DNA from: Beutenbergia cavernae DSM 12333
GTDB lineage: Bacteria > Actinomycetota > Actinomycetes > Actinomycetales > Beutenbergiaceae
Length of the DNA stretch: 64,000 nucleotides
Assembly (NCBI RefSeq): GCF_000023105.1
Contig: NC_012669.1
Coordinates: 1,364,001 to 1,428,000, forward strand
Direction of reading: 5' to 3'
Within the stretch, counting starts at the first letter, position 1. Each line of letters starts with the position of its first letter. Position numbers and translations under genes: made by a program. Of this stretch, positions 54,130 to 63,195 are shown piece by piece. A model generated the notes under the pieces. The model saw only the letters and a program-made list of their open reading frames with translations. It searched no databases and was not told the DNA's origin.

Positions 54130-57100
54130 GTCGTTCCTCCCGTGCTCGTCGGTACCTGCTGTCCGTCGAGAGCGTCGATGCTCAGCTCCCAGTTGCGCTC
54201 GAGAAGGCCCTCAGCGACGGCACGTGCGCCCTGTTTGGCCCGTGGCCCGCGGCAACGCATGATCTGGCCGGCGCACGCCAGCGCGCTCCAGCCGGCGCTG
54301 ACCAACGCTGGCGTGTCCTGGGGCAGGTCGCCGCCCTCGAGGTCAAGCACCTGGTGGGAGACCGCGGACGCGACCTCAATGAGGTCCGATCCCGTGACCG
54401 CCGCAGCTCTCGCCGCGTGATCCTGGAAGGACGGATGGGTGAGCACGTCGAGGAGCGGGTCGCGGAAGCGACACGTGCTGTCCTTGCAGACCTCGCGGCA
54501 CAGCGGGAGGGGATCGCTCGTGCGGCTCTGCAGCCGGGTTCCGACGGCGACGACCTGCTCGCGCGCCGTGGTCGCCTCCTGCCACTGGCCGCGGGCGGTC
54601 GCCCGCTCGGCGAGAGCCTGACGCAGGTGGGACCAGAGGACGTCTACGTCGTCGGCCGGCCACCGACCCTGCAGCGCCCTCCTGGAGACCGCCGTTCTCA
54701 ACGCGTGCCAGGCGAACGCGTGCACCCGATGTGCGAGATTCACGTCGCTAGGAGCGCCCGCTCCGACGTACGCGACGACGTCCGGCCAGACCACATCGAG
54801 GCCGGACGGATGCACCGTGGCGGTGGCGAGGACCCGTCCGGCCAGGAGTCGGGCATCGGGACGCTCACCGAGTCGCCGAACCTCGAGGCACTCTGCGGCG
54901 CCGCTGCACACTCCGTCGCACACCGATGCGCGCCGGAGGTCGGGTGCGCGTTCGCTCATGACGGAGGCGACCGCGTTGTCGTCGATCGATCGGCCGGGCG
55001 GTCCGATGGTCGACGGCGGTGCCACGGCCACGATCACCGGCGTGTGATCACCCTCGCTGAAGACGGCGGCGCGTCCCATGCCGAGGACGGCAAGATGCTC
55101 GGACTGGGCGGGGCTCATCGCCATCGCGGCGGCCATGACGTCCCGGTCGTCACCGGCGACGAGGCGGTGCACGACCTTGAGGTTCGTGTTCTTCACCACG
55201 TCCGGCGCGAGCCTGACCGGAACCTGGTCCGCGATGACGATGCCCTGGCCGTAGGCGCGGATCTCCGAGAGCATCTGCGAGAACGTGTCCGCGAACGCGC
55301 CCTGCGGATCGGCTCGGTACTCGCTGCCGCCCTCGGACTTCGCGAGCAGGCGGTGCGCCTCCTCGACGACCACGAGGTGCTCGAGGCCCCGGCGGGCAGG
55401 CGGCGGGTCGCCCTGCCGCGCAGCCTGCGCGAGCGTGGCGGCCGCCTCGGCGCGGCGGTGCTCGTAGAGCCGGATGAGCAGCAGGCCCATCGCGAACGCC
55501 TTGTCGCCGTCGTCTCCCAGCCCTTCGAGCTCCACGATCGTCGGGTGGGCGAGGAGATCGCTCGTCGGTACCGAACGCTCGACGTCGAACATCAGGCCGC
55601 GGGTGCCCCGACGCAGGGCGGAGAGCCGCGTGACCAAGGAGCCCGTGATGTCCTGCGCCGTCTCGCCCTTGTAGCCGAGCTGGGGCACGGTGCGCTGAAC
55701 CGCGGCGACCAGCTCTCCCAGAGTCGGCACGTCCGACCCGGTGGCCGGAGCTCCGCCGTCGCGCCGTCCAGTCGTGAAGTCCCAGCCGTGCTCGGTGTAC
55801 AGCTCGACGAGGCATTGCTCCAGCACGTGGGGGAGCGGGACCCACATCGCCATGCTGGCCTGGAAAACAGCCTTGAGGAGGTCGAGGTGGGTGGAGACGT
55901 CGGTTCCGGGTGGAACCTCGAACGGGTTGAGGCGCAGCGGCGCGACGTTCTCGCGTCCGGGCGTGTACACCCGGAGTCGCTCGGCGAGCTGGCCACGACC
56001 GAGGAGATCCCGGTACTCCGTCTTCGCGGGCTCGATCACGAGGAAGGGCACGTCGAGCGCGGCGAGCTCCGCAAGAACATGCTTCACGGTGTGCGTCTTT
56101 CCCGAGCCCGTGAGGCCAGCGACGAACACGTGGCGTGAGAGGTCGTCGACGCCGATCACGTACTGGTCCCCGGTGGGACGCCCGTCCGCGAGGATCGCGC
56201 CGACGGGCACCAGGCGGTCCTGAGCCGGCGTCGCGCGCATCGCGCCGAACGAGGGTGCCGGACGAACCGTGAATCCGGATGTCTCCCGACGCGGGAGGTG
56301 CACGACCGAGGCGAGGGCGCGAGAGTCGAGGAGCGTCTGGTGCAGATACGGCTGACTCCAGGCGCGCGGACCCGGCGGACCGGGCGTGTTCGGGAGGGAC
56401 CACCCGGCCGCGAGGTCCCCTGCCTTCTCCGTCGCGAACGAGCGTAGCGGCGCGATCTGCTTGTCGACTCCTGCCAGCACGCCTTGCCACGCCGCTGTGA
56501 CGCGCGGGAGCGTCAGCCACGGTGCGAGGAGGTAGGTGCCAGTCCGCCACGCCCCGGTCGCCACCGCCCGGTCGAGCATCTGGACGAGGGCCGTGAGCCT
56601 GTCCACGTATGCCTGTGTCAGTGGCTGGTCAGAGCGCTGGTGCTGTGCCGCGAGAGCGAGGCGGAGGTCCTCGTACGCGGAGTCGCGGTACCGGGTGACC
56701 GTCTCTCGAGGGACCGGCTCCGCAAGGACGAGCGCCACGTACCGCAGTCCACGCAGAGCGCGGGCGAGACGATCCCAGGGCGCCTCCTCGCGTTCGACGG
56801 CGCCGTGCGGCACGCCGACGACGATGGCCCCTGTCGTCCCGTCCGAGACGCCCAGCGGGTCGAGCGGGCCTGGCTCGGAGGTCACCGCGGCGTAGGTGCT
56901 CTCGAGAAGGGACACCAGGAGCCCTTCCGCACGGTCCGGGTGGAGTCGGGGACCGTCCCACGTCCCGATGTCGATCGAGACCCCGTCCGGAAGGCCGCGC
57001 ACCTGGAAGGCCACCGGAACGCCCTCCGCGGCGAGTCCCGCGAGCAGAGCCTCGCTCCCGAGAGCGGTCGACGGCGGGGAACCCGTCGGGAGCGGGGTCA

Positions 57101-57248
57101 CGCCGACGCCCCGTATCCGGATGAGCCGACGAGACGTGAGCGGGACCAGCGGCCAGGCGCTGTCGGGGGGCAGCATCGTCGGATCGAGCGTCAAGCCGGA
57201 CAGGTAGTCCAGAGCGTCCGGACGGACGATGGACACGGTGGCACTCAT
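54126..57248 (-). CDS. HerA/FtsK-type hexameric ATPase with two Cys clusters (HerA operon, gene B)
   Basis: The 1040-aa protein has an N-terminal domain of about 340 residues, then a HerA-like ATPase core: HAS-barrel-like VPVGAILADG (about 347), Walker A GLTGSGKT at 378-385, FLVIEPAKTEYRDL at 402-415, Walker B HLVVVEEAHRLL at 624-635, sensor VIADQVP at about 671, and Arg-finger region NTNLKVVHRL at about 687-696. The C-terminal 300 residues contain two triple-Cys groups, C777/C781/C787 and C917/C921/C926, likely zinc or Fe-S sites. HerA ATPases pump DNA or proteins and usually pair with a nuclease or membrane partner. No nuclease is adjacent; the partner appears to be the membrane protein upstream, overlapping by ATGA. 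Confidence 0.85.
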   Translation of the reverse strand: MSATVSIVRPDALDYLSGLTLDPTMLPPDSAWPLVPLTSRRLIRIRGVGVTPLPTGSPPSTALGSEALLAGLAAEGVPVAFQVRGLPDGVSIDIGTWDGPRLHPDRAEGLLVSLLESTYAAVTSEPGPLDPLGVSDGTTGAIVVGVPHGAVEREEAPWDRLARALRGLRYVALVLAEPVPRETVTRYRDSAYEDLRLALAAQHQRSDQPLTQAYVDRLTALVQMLDRAVATGAWRTGTYLLAPWLTLPRVTAAWQGVLAGVDKQIAPLRSFATEKAGDLAAGWSLPNTPGPPGPRAWSQPYLHQTLLDSRALASVVHLPRRETSGFTVRPAPSFGAMRATPAQDRLVPVGAILADGRPTGDQYVIGVDDLSRHVFVAGLTGSGKTHTVKHVLAELAALDVPFLVIEPAKTEYRDLLGRGQLAERLRVYTPGRENVAPLRLNPFEVPPGTDVSTHLDLLKAVFQASMAMWVPLPHVLEQCLVELYTEHGWDFTTGRRDGGAPATGSDVPTLGELVAAVQRTVPQLGYKGETAQDITGSLVTRLSALRRGTRGLMFDVERSVPTSDLLAHPTIVELEGLGDDGDKAFAMGLLLIRLYEHRRAEAAATLAQAARQGDPPPARRGLEHLVVVEEAHRLLAKSEGGSEYRADPQGAFADTFSQMLSEIRAYGQGIVIADQVPVRLAPDVVKNTNLKVVHRLVAGDDRDVMAAAMAMSPAQSEHLAVLGMGRAAVFSEGDHTPVIVAVAPPSTIGPPGRSIDDNAVASVMSERAPDLRRASVCDGVCSGAAECLEVRRLGERPDARLLAGRVLATATVHPSGLDVVWPDVVAYVGAGAPSDVNLAHRVHAFAWHALRTAVSRRALQGRWPADDVDVLWSHLRQALAERATARGQWQEATTAREQVVAVGTRLQSRTSDPLPLCREVCKDSTCRFRDPLLDVLTHPSFQDHAARAAAVTGSDLIEVASAVSHQVLDLEGGDLPQDTPALVSAGWSALACAGQIMRCRGPRAKQGARAVAEGLLERNWELSIDALDGQQVPTSTGGTT

Positions 57249-59398
57249 CGGGCGGCCTCGAGCAGCGGTGTGCGAGAGACGCGGTCGAGGAGGGCGATGA
57301 CCGGGTTGGCGTCGGCCAGGACGACGCGACGGCCGTCGCCGGTGGCATCGACGAGGATGAACGCCGTCTCCGGCAGGGCCATCATCTGCGTCGGCTCGAC
57401 ATCGAACTCGTACACCCGCGACGTCGTGGACGAGAGGGACGAGTTGTCCGCGCTGGACCAGGAGCGGGTGTCCGTCCACGTCCGCCCGCGATTGGTGCTG
57501 TGCTGGTTGGCCTTGCGAGAGGGGCGCCCCGACGAGCGGAGCTTGAAGCTGTCGGACTCGCCCATCGAGCTGCCGAGGCTGTCGCCACCCCCGTCCGTGA
57601 ACGTGGTGCCCACGGTCCGGCTGACCTGACTGACGACGAATTTGTGACCGCGGCCGACGAATTCGGCAGCGATCGCGGCATCCCGGTGGTTCAGGGTCTT
57701 CATGAGGCAGACCGCGCCTCCCGTGCCGACGGTGCGTTCGAGCTCCTCGGTGGGCTGCGCCATCATGACCAGGAGCTGGACGCCCGCCCGGCGGGACCGG
57801 TCCGCGAGGGCGTCGAGGGTTGCGGCACCGAGGCGATCGGCACCTGCGAGGACGAACGCGCCGGTCAACGTTCCAGCACGGATCGCAGCCGCCGCGAGAT
57901 GGACGAGGACCCGAGCGAGCAGGTCATCACGGTCGGTCCCGGTTCCGGTGGTCACGACGGACATCGGCGTCCCCCGCCACAGAGGAGTCGGCCCGTCGGG
58001 GACGTCGTCACGGAGCATCTCCAGCTGTGTGCCAAGGGCGCGAAGCTGTTTGGACGTCCACTCGTGGCGATCAAGGTCGCCGATGTGCACCTCGATGAGG
58101 CGCTCAACCTCGTGGGCTGCGAGGACATCGGACCCGACTCCCTGCCGTAGAACCCGTGCTCCCGCAGCGAGTCGCGCAAACGTCAGGTCGTGGTCGAGCG
58201 CCTGGTCGAGGTGCCGGAGCAGGTCGGCGGCCAGCGCTCGCTCCTCCCAGCCCTCGGGCGTCCCGCCGCGGCCGGCTAGTGCCTCGGCCAGGGAACGACC
58301 GAGATCGTCGCGGGGTACGGAGCCGATCAGGTCGACCGGCGTTCCTTCCCCGAGGTCGAGTCTGTGCACCTGCCGGCCGGCGCTCGCGGCGACGGCGGCA
58401 AGGCCGCCGCCGACATCCTGTCCGCTCAGGTCGAGAACCGTGACGCGCCGGCCCTCGGACACGAGAGAGGCACCGAGAGTGACGAGCAGACTTGCCCAGC
58501 CGTGCCGGAGCGGGTCGCCGCCGACCACGTCCACGCGGACGGGAGGCGTGCGCGGTGCCACCGGGAACCACAGCGCATCGCCGGCTCTCGCCGCCCGCGG
58601 AGCGGTGAGCGCGGCGGCGCGCGCCTGGTGATCGCGGGCGGTCTCCTGCCAGTCCGCCTGCGCCTGGCGATGCCGGACGAGCTCGGCCGCGCGAGCCGCA
58701 CGGTACGGCTGAGAGGCGCGCCCGAGCTCACGGGAAGCCGACACGAGGCCGACGGCGGCGCGCGTGATGCTGATCGCGAGGAGAGCGCCAGCGGCGATGA
58801 GGACGACGTCGTACACCTGCGCGGCCTGACCCCCTAGACCGTCGACCTCGCTCTCGATCGAGAACCGATAGGCGGAGTAGGCCGCGAGCAGCACGGCAGC
58901 GAGCACGATGCGCAGGACGAGCCGAGTCACCGCTCGTGCGCGTGCTCGCTTCGCGGGCGCCAGGTCCGGCCGAGGCGGTTCGTGCCAGACGGGACGCGGA
59001 GGCGGCGTCGGCAGCTCGACGCTGGGTGCCGGGTGCACGGAACTGGGGTTCGGCTCCCATCCCCAGCGTGAAGGCAGGTCGAGCAGGCGGGGGGCAAGCC
59101 GATCCGGCCAGTCAAGCGCGACCGTACCGCCCGCACGCGCCCCGGTCGGTACCCGGCGGGGAGCGCCTGTGGGTGCAGTGGGGCGTCGGGGCGGAGGCGG
59201 AGGTATTCGAGACGTGGCCGTGGTGCGTTCGGCGGCCGCCTGACCCGCCCGGATGGCCTCTCCCGCCGCACCGCCTGAGGCCGTGGTGGCGAGCGCGGCG
59301 TCCGTCGCGGCCTCCAGCGCGTCGTCGGCCGCGTCTGGGAGCGAGGCCGCGAAGAAGGCGCGCCACTGCAGGCGCTGGTCCGACTCGGTGGACGTCAC
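57245..59398 (-). CDS. Membrane protein with degenerate P-loop-like domain (HerA operon, gene A)
   Basis: The 717-aa protein begins with an acidic helical segment and a long Pro/Arg-rich linker (to about 150), followed by two membrane helices (about 158-178 and 196-217) and a large soluble domain. That domain looks like an RecA/FtsK fold without a Walker A: where a P-loop is expected it reads VVGGDPLRHGW (about 291-301), then RRVTVLDLSGQD and later GAFVLAGADRLG and QLLVMMAQPTEEL. A Ser/Gly-rich segment lies near the C-terminus. Start is GTG 59398 with AGGGGGTG upstream. First gene of the operon. It may be an inactive partner that anchors the ATPase to the membrane, like pairs seen in secretion and conjugation coupling systems. 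Exact family not recognised. Confidence 0.72.
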   Translation of the reverse strand: MTSTESDQRLQWRAFFAASLPDAADDALEAATDAALATTASGGAAGEAIRAGQAAAERTTATSRIPPPPPRRPTAPTGAPRRVPTGARAGGTVALDWPDRLAPRLLDLPSRWGWEPNPSSVHPAPSVELPTPPPRPVWHEPPRPDLAPAKRARARAVTRLVLRIVLAAVLLAAYSAYRFSIESEVDGLGGQAAQVYDVVLIAAGALLAISITRAAVGLVSASRELGRASQPYRAARAAELVRHRQAQADWQETARDHQARAAALTAPRAARAGDALWFPVAPRTPPVRVDVVGGDPLRHGWASLLVTLGASLVSEGRRVTVLDLSGQDVGGGLAAVAASAGRQVHRLDLGEGTPVDLIGSVPRDDLGRSLAEALAGRGGTPEGWEERALAADLLRHLDQALDHDLTFARLAAGARVLRQGVGSDVLAAHEVERLIEVHIGDLDRHEWTSKQLRALGTQLEMLRDDVPDGPTPLWRGTPMSVVTTGTGTDRDDLLARVLVHLAAAAIRAGTLTGAFVLAGADRLGAATLDALADRSRRAGVQLLVMMAQPTEELERTVGTGGAVCLMKTLNHRDAAIAAEFVGRGHKFVVSQVSRTVGTTFTDGGGDSLGSSMGESDSFKLRSSGRPSRKANQHSTNRGRTWTDTRSWSSADNSSLSSTTSRVYEFDVEPTQMMALPETAFILVDATGDGRRVVLADANPVIALLDRVSRTPLLEAAR

Positions 59399-59570
59399 GG
59401 GTGCTGCACCCCCTGGTAGGCGTGTCGAGGTCCAGGGTGGCGCGTCGCGCTGGTCCTGGACCGAGTAGTCGGGTACTCGATCCGTTTCGGGAATGACCCG
59501 ACTACGCAGGTGTCCATCTCCGTCCTGGCCGGTCTCAGTGCGGAGTGACACGCCGATACTTTCGGTGACG

Positions 59571-59600
59571 TTGTGCGCGGTGGCGACCCAGGGTTAGGGT
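59571..59600 (+). promoter_or_regulatory. Probable promoter of the xylanase gene
   Basis: TTGTGC (59571-59576), an 18-nt spacer and TAGGGT (59595-59600) point at the xylanase. The leader would be about 35-40 nt and includes GGGAG before the ATG. No CebR-type TGGGAGCGCTCCCA operator was seen. Confidence 0.45.
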
Positions 59601-59641
59601 GCAGTGCCTCGACCACTTCGCATATCCGCAAGGGAGCGGTC

Positions 59642-62600
59642 ATGCAGCTCGCCCGACGAATCGAAACTATCGGAACCAGCCTGCTGGCCTTGGTCCTCGT
59701 GACCGGCACGGCGAGCCTCGGGAACGCCGTCGGCGCGCCGCCCCCTGAACCAGCCGCGCCGGCGCAGGCCGTCGTGACATCCGACTTCGAGGACGGCACC
59801 ACGCAGGGCTGGTCGGGCCGAGGTAGCGCGAGCGTCGCCGTCACCGCCGACGCCGCCCATGACGGCGCGGCGAGCCTGCTCGTGACGGGCCGGACCCAGG
59901 CGTGGAACGGCGCATCCCTCGACGTCACCTCCGCGTTCGAGGCGGGGACCACCTACGGCGTCGACCTCTGGCTCCGCCTCGCCACGGGCGCGGAGCCGAC
60001 CGACCTGCGCGTCAGTGTCCAGCGTGACGCCGGGGGCTCCTCGATCTTCGACACGGTCGCGACCGTCTCCGCCACGGCCGATGCGTGGGTCCAGGTCGCG
60101 GCCGAGTACACGATGCCCGCAGCAGCCGAGGCCACCCAGCTGTACGTCGAGTCGACCGGGTCTCTCACGGACTTCCTGCTCGACGGCGTCGTCGTGACCG
60201 GGGAGGAGGTGCCGCCGGTGCAGGAGGACATCCCGCCGTTGCGCGACGTCCTGGCTGGCGACTTCGGCATCGGCGTCGCCATCGACGCACGCGAGACGAC
60301 TGGCGCGTCGGCCCAGCTTCTGACGCGCCACTTCGGGCAGATCACCGCCGAGAACGCGATGAAGCCCGAGTCCATCCAGCCGACGGAGGGTGAGTTCACG
60401 TTCGAGGCGGCTGACGCGCTCGTCGCGTTCGCGCAGCAGAACGATCTGCGCGTCTACGGGCACACGCTCGTGTGGCACAGCCAGACCCCGGAGTGGTTCT
60501 TCGCCCGCGCCGACGGTACGCCGCTCACGAGCAGCCCAGAGGACCAGGCGATCCTGCTCGGCCGGATGGAGGCCCACATCACGGCCATGGGCGAGCGTTT
60601 CGGCGACGCCGCGTGGGCGTGGGACGTCGTCAACGAGGCGATCGACGAGAGCCAGCCCGACGGGCTGCGCCGCAGCCGCTGGTACGAGGTGCTCGGTCCC
60701 GACTACCTCACCCATGCGTTCCGTTTCGCGGACGCGGCGTTCCCGGACGCGCAGCTCTTCCTCAACGACTACAACACGGAGTTCCCCGCGAAGCGAGAGG
60801 CGATGTACCGGGTCGTCGCGGACCTGATCGCCGACGGCGTCCCGATCGACGGCGTCGGGCACCAGCTGCACGTCAACCTCACCCGGCCGGTCGCCCAGGT
60901 CGACGCGACGCTGGCGCGATTCGCCGAGCTCGGGGTTGCCCAGGCCGTGACGGAGCTCGACGTGAGCATCTCCCGGAGCGCGGACGAGAGCCTCCCGACG
61001 ACCCCGCCCGAACGACTCGTCGAGCAGGGTTACTACTACCGCGACCTGTTCGAGGTGCTGCGGGCGCACGAGCTCGCCTCCGTCACCCTCTGGGGCCTGC
61101 ACGACGGCCGCAGCTGGCTGCGGACGTGGCCCATCGAGCGTCCCCACGAGGCGCCGCTCGCGTTCGATGACCGGCTGCAGGCCAAGCCGGCGTACTGGGG
61201 GATCGTCGACCCGGGCCAACTGCCGCACCTGCCACGCGCCGCGCGCGTCCCGGCGGCCGCCGTCGAGCTCGGCCCGGACGCCCCCACCGACCCCGAGTGG
61301 TCGCTCGTCCCGCTCACCGAGGTCGGGGCGAGCGAGGCGGGCACGTCGACGTTCGGAGGCCGCTGGGACGCGAGCCGCCTCACGGTGCTCGTCCGGGTGG
61401 CCGACGCCACGCCCGAGGGGGACGACGCCGTCGAGCTCTTCGCCGACGGTCCCGTGCCCTACCGCGTGGCGCGCGACGGGACGACGACGGGGGAGGGGAG
61501 CGGGGCCGTCGTGATCGAACGCCCCGACGGAACGGGGTACGACGTCGTCGCGGCCCTTCCGTTGACCGCGGCGGAGCCGGGCGCGTCGGTGCCGTTCGAC
61601 CTCCGGCTCACCGACGCGTCCGTCGGCCAGGTCTCGTGGAGCGATCTCAGCCACACGCAGGAGACGCGCCCCGAACGTCGCGGTGCGCTCGAGCTGTCCG
61701 AGGAGGTGCCGGTCGTGGACGTGCCGCTCGCCCGGGTCGTCCCGGTGGTCGACGGCGTGGTCGAGGCGGCGTGGGACGGTGCGGTGGTCGTCGCGACAGG
61801 CGTCCAGGTCGAGGGCACACCGGGCGCGAGTGCGGACGTCCGGCTTCTGTGGTCCGACGGAGCCCTGCACGCGCTCGCCGAGGTGACGGACCCGGAGATC
61901 GACACGTCGAACTCGAACGCGTGGGAGCAGGACTCGGTCGAGATCTTCCTGGACCCGGGCAACACAAAGGCCGGCGCGTACGACCCCGACGACGGCCAGT
62001 ACCGCGTCAGTGCCACAGGGCACGTCTCGATCAGCGGTGACCTCGAGGTCATCGGCGACAACCTCACGAGCGCCGCGACTCTCACCCCGACGGGGTACGT
62101 CGTCGAGGCGTCGCTGGTGCTCGACGGCGCCGCGACCAGCGTGCTCGCCGGCCTGGAGCTGCAGGTCAACGACGCCACCGACGGCGCACGCTCGTCCGTG
62201 AGAACCTGGGCCGACCCGACCGGGCTGTCGTACCAGAACACCTCGCGCTGGGGCGTCGCGCGCCTGGCGGGGCGGGCGGTGCCAGCCTGCACGAGCACGG
62301 TGACGGACGACGTGCGCGGACCGCTTGTGATCTCCGACGGCGTCACGTGCCTCGACGGTGCCGAGGTCCGCGGACCGGTCCTCGTGCGCACCGGCGCGAG
62401 CCTGGTCGCTCGAACTGCGGAGATCCGTGGCCCCCTGGCCGTGAGCAGGGCCGGCGTGGTGCACCTCGAGGACGTGCGGGTGTCCGGGCCGATCGCCGTG
62501 TCCGGCGCCGAGGTCCTGCGCCTGGACCGTGCTGACGTCCGCGGGCCCGTCGGCATCACCGGCGTGTCACACCTCGCCATCGTGTCCGGTTCTACGATCG

Positions 62601-62701
62601 CCGGCCCGCTCGCGTGCTGGGGGAACGCGGCGACGCCCACCGACGACGGCGTGGCGAACGTCGTGCGCGGCCCGACCTTCGGGCAGTGCGCCGGGTTCTA
62701 G
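59642..62701 (+). CDS. Secreted modular GH10 endo-beta-1,4-xylanase
   Basis: The 1019-aa secreted enzyme has a signal peptide (1 to about 31), a CBM22/CBM4_9-type carbohydrate-binding module (about 44-188), the GH10 catalytic barrel (about 198-525) with acid/base E332 (DVVNEAID) and nucleophile E438 (AVTELDVS) plus TLVWHSQTPEW, and one or two CBM9-type modules (about 540-690 and 700-890). Last comes a C-terminal about 110-residue repeat region with GP-containing turns every 12-18 residues (VRGPL, VRGPV, IRGPL, VSGPI, VRGPV, IAGPL) that predicts a short beta-helix. It would cut xylan outside the cell. No dockerin or LPXTG anchor is visible. The stop overlaps that of the convergent Rv3235-family gene (CTAG). 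Confidence 0.93.
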   Translation: MQLARRIETIGTSLLALVLVTGTASLGNAVGAPPPEPAAPAQAVVTSDFEDGTTQGWSGRGSASVAVTADAAHDGAASLLVTGRTQAWNGASLDVTSAFEAGTTYGVDLWLRLATGAEPTDLRVSVQRDAGGSSIFDTVATVSATADAWVQVAAEYTMPAAAEATQLYVESTGSLTDFLLDGVVVTGEEVPPVQEDIPPLRDVLAGDFGIGVAIDARETTGASAQLLTRHFGQITAENAMKPESIQPTEGEFTFEAADALVAFAQQNDLRVYGHTLVWHSQTPEWFFARADGTPLTSSPEDQAILLGRMEAHITAMGERFGDAAWAWDVVNEAIDESQPDGLRRSRWYEVLGPDYLTHAFRFADAAFPDAQLFLNDYNTEFPAKREAMYRVVADLIADGVPIDGVGHQLHVNLTRPVAQVDATLARFAELGVAQAVTELDVSISRSADESLPTTPPERLVEQGYYYRDLFEVLRAHELASVTLWGLHDGRSWLRTWPIERPHEAPLAFDDRLQAKPAYWGIVDPGQLPHLPRAARVPAAAVELGPDAPTDPEWSLVPLTEVGASEAGTSTFGGRWDASRLTVLVRVADATPEGDDAVELFADGPVPYRVARDGTTTGEGSGAVVIERPDGTGYDVVAALPLTAAEPGASVPFDLRLTDASVGQVSWSDLSHTQETRPERRGALELSEEVPVVDVPLARVVPVVDGVVEAAWDGAVVVATGVQVEGTPGASADVRLLWSDGALHALAEVTDPEIDTSNSNAWEQDSVEIFLDPGNTKAGAYDPDDGQYRVSATGHVSISGDLEVIGDNLTSAATLTPTGYVVEASLVLDGAATSVLAGLELQVNDATDGARSSVRTWADPTGLSYQNTSRWGVARLAGRAVPACTSTVTDDVRGPLVISDGVTCLDGAEVRGPVLVRTGASLVARTAEIRGPLAVSRAGVVHLEDVRVSGPIAVSGAEVLRLDRADVRGPVGITGVSHLAIVSGSTIAGPLACWGNAATPTDDGVANVVRGPTFGQCAGF

Positions 62702-63195
62702 ATGATGTCGAGGGCCGTCGCCCGCCACCGGCCGCGATGGGCCTCCAGGCGGAGCGCGGCCGCGCGCACGCGCGTGCCGTCGTCAACAACGACGGCTGCC
62801 TCGACGACGCCGCGCGCGACCTCGCACGTGCGCACCGCCCGGATCCGTGCATGCCGGGGCCGGCGCGGCCTGCCCTGTACGCGGATCGCGAGACCGGCTC
62901 GCCGGGAGATCGACGCGTACAGCTCGAGCGTCATCCACCGGATGAGCTGCTGGGGCGGCCGGGCGCCTCTGAGCGCCTCGACGCACGCCGCGACGAGCGC
63001 CGCCGCCCAGCGTTCGGGATCGGGGAGTTCGGCCGTGGCGGGGTCGGGTGCAGGGGGCGACGCCGTGCCCGGCGCCCGCAGCCGGTCCCACTCGCCGCGA
63101 TCGAGCTCCGGGACGGGCCGCAGCGGCGGCGCCTCCGCCGGCGGGACCAGGCGGCCGGCCTCGTCGGGGTCGATCCCCCAGGCGATCGCGCTCAT
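62698..63195 (-). CDS. Rv3235-family protein
   Basis: The 165-aa protein matches the actinobacterial Rv3235 family. The N-terminal half is Pro-rich. The conserved C-terminal domain has WAAALVAACVEALRGARPPQQLIRWM and later a beta-rich part (RIRAVRTCEVARGVVEAAVVV, then HRGRWRATALDI). Function unknown. In mycobacteria it lies a few genes from secA1. ATG overlaps the stop of the upstream LysM gene (ATGA), so the two are co-translated. Confidence 0.8.
   Translation of the reverse strand: MSAIAWGIDPDEAGRLVPPAEAPPLRPVPELDRGEWDRLRAPGTASPPAPDPATAELPDPERWAAALVAACVEALRGARPPQQLIRWMTLELYASISRRAGLAIRVQGRPRRPRHARIRAVRTCEVARGVVEAAVVVDDGTRVRAAALRLEAHRGRWRATALDII

Noticed and set aside
52868-59398. Reading the HerA operon as a conjugative element
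   Set aside because: There is no relaxase, pilus, replication or integrase gene, so conjugation is not supported.
59594-62464. A 956-codon minus-strand frame opposite the xylanase
   Set aside because: Antisense to the GH10 gene, whose catalytic motifs are unambiguous.
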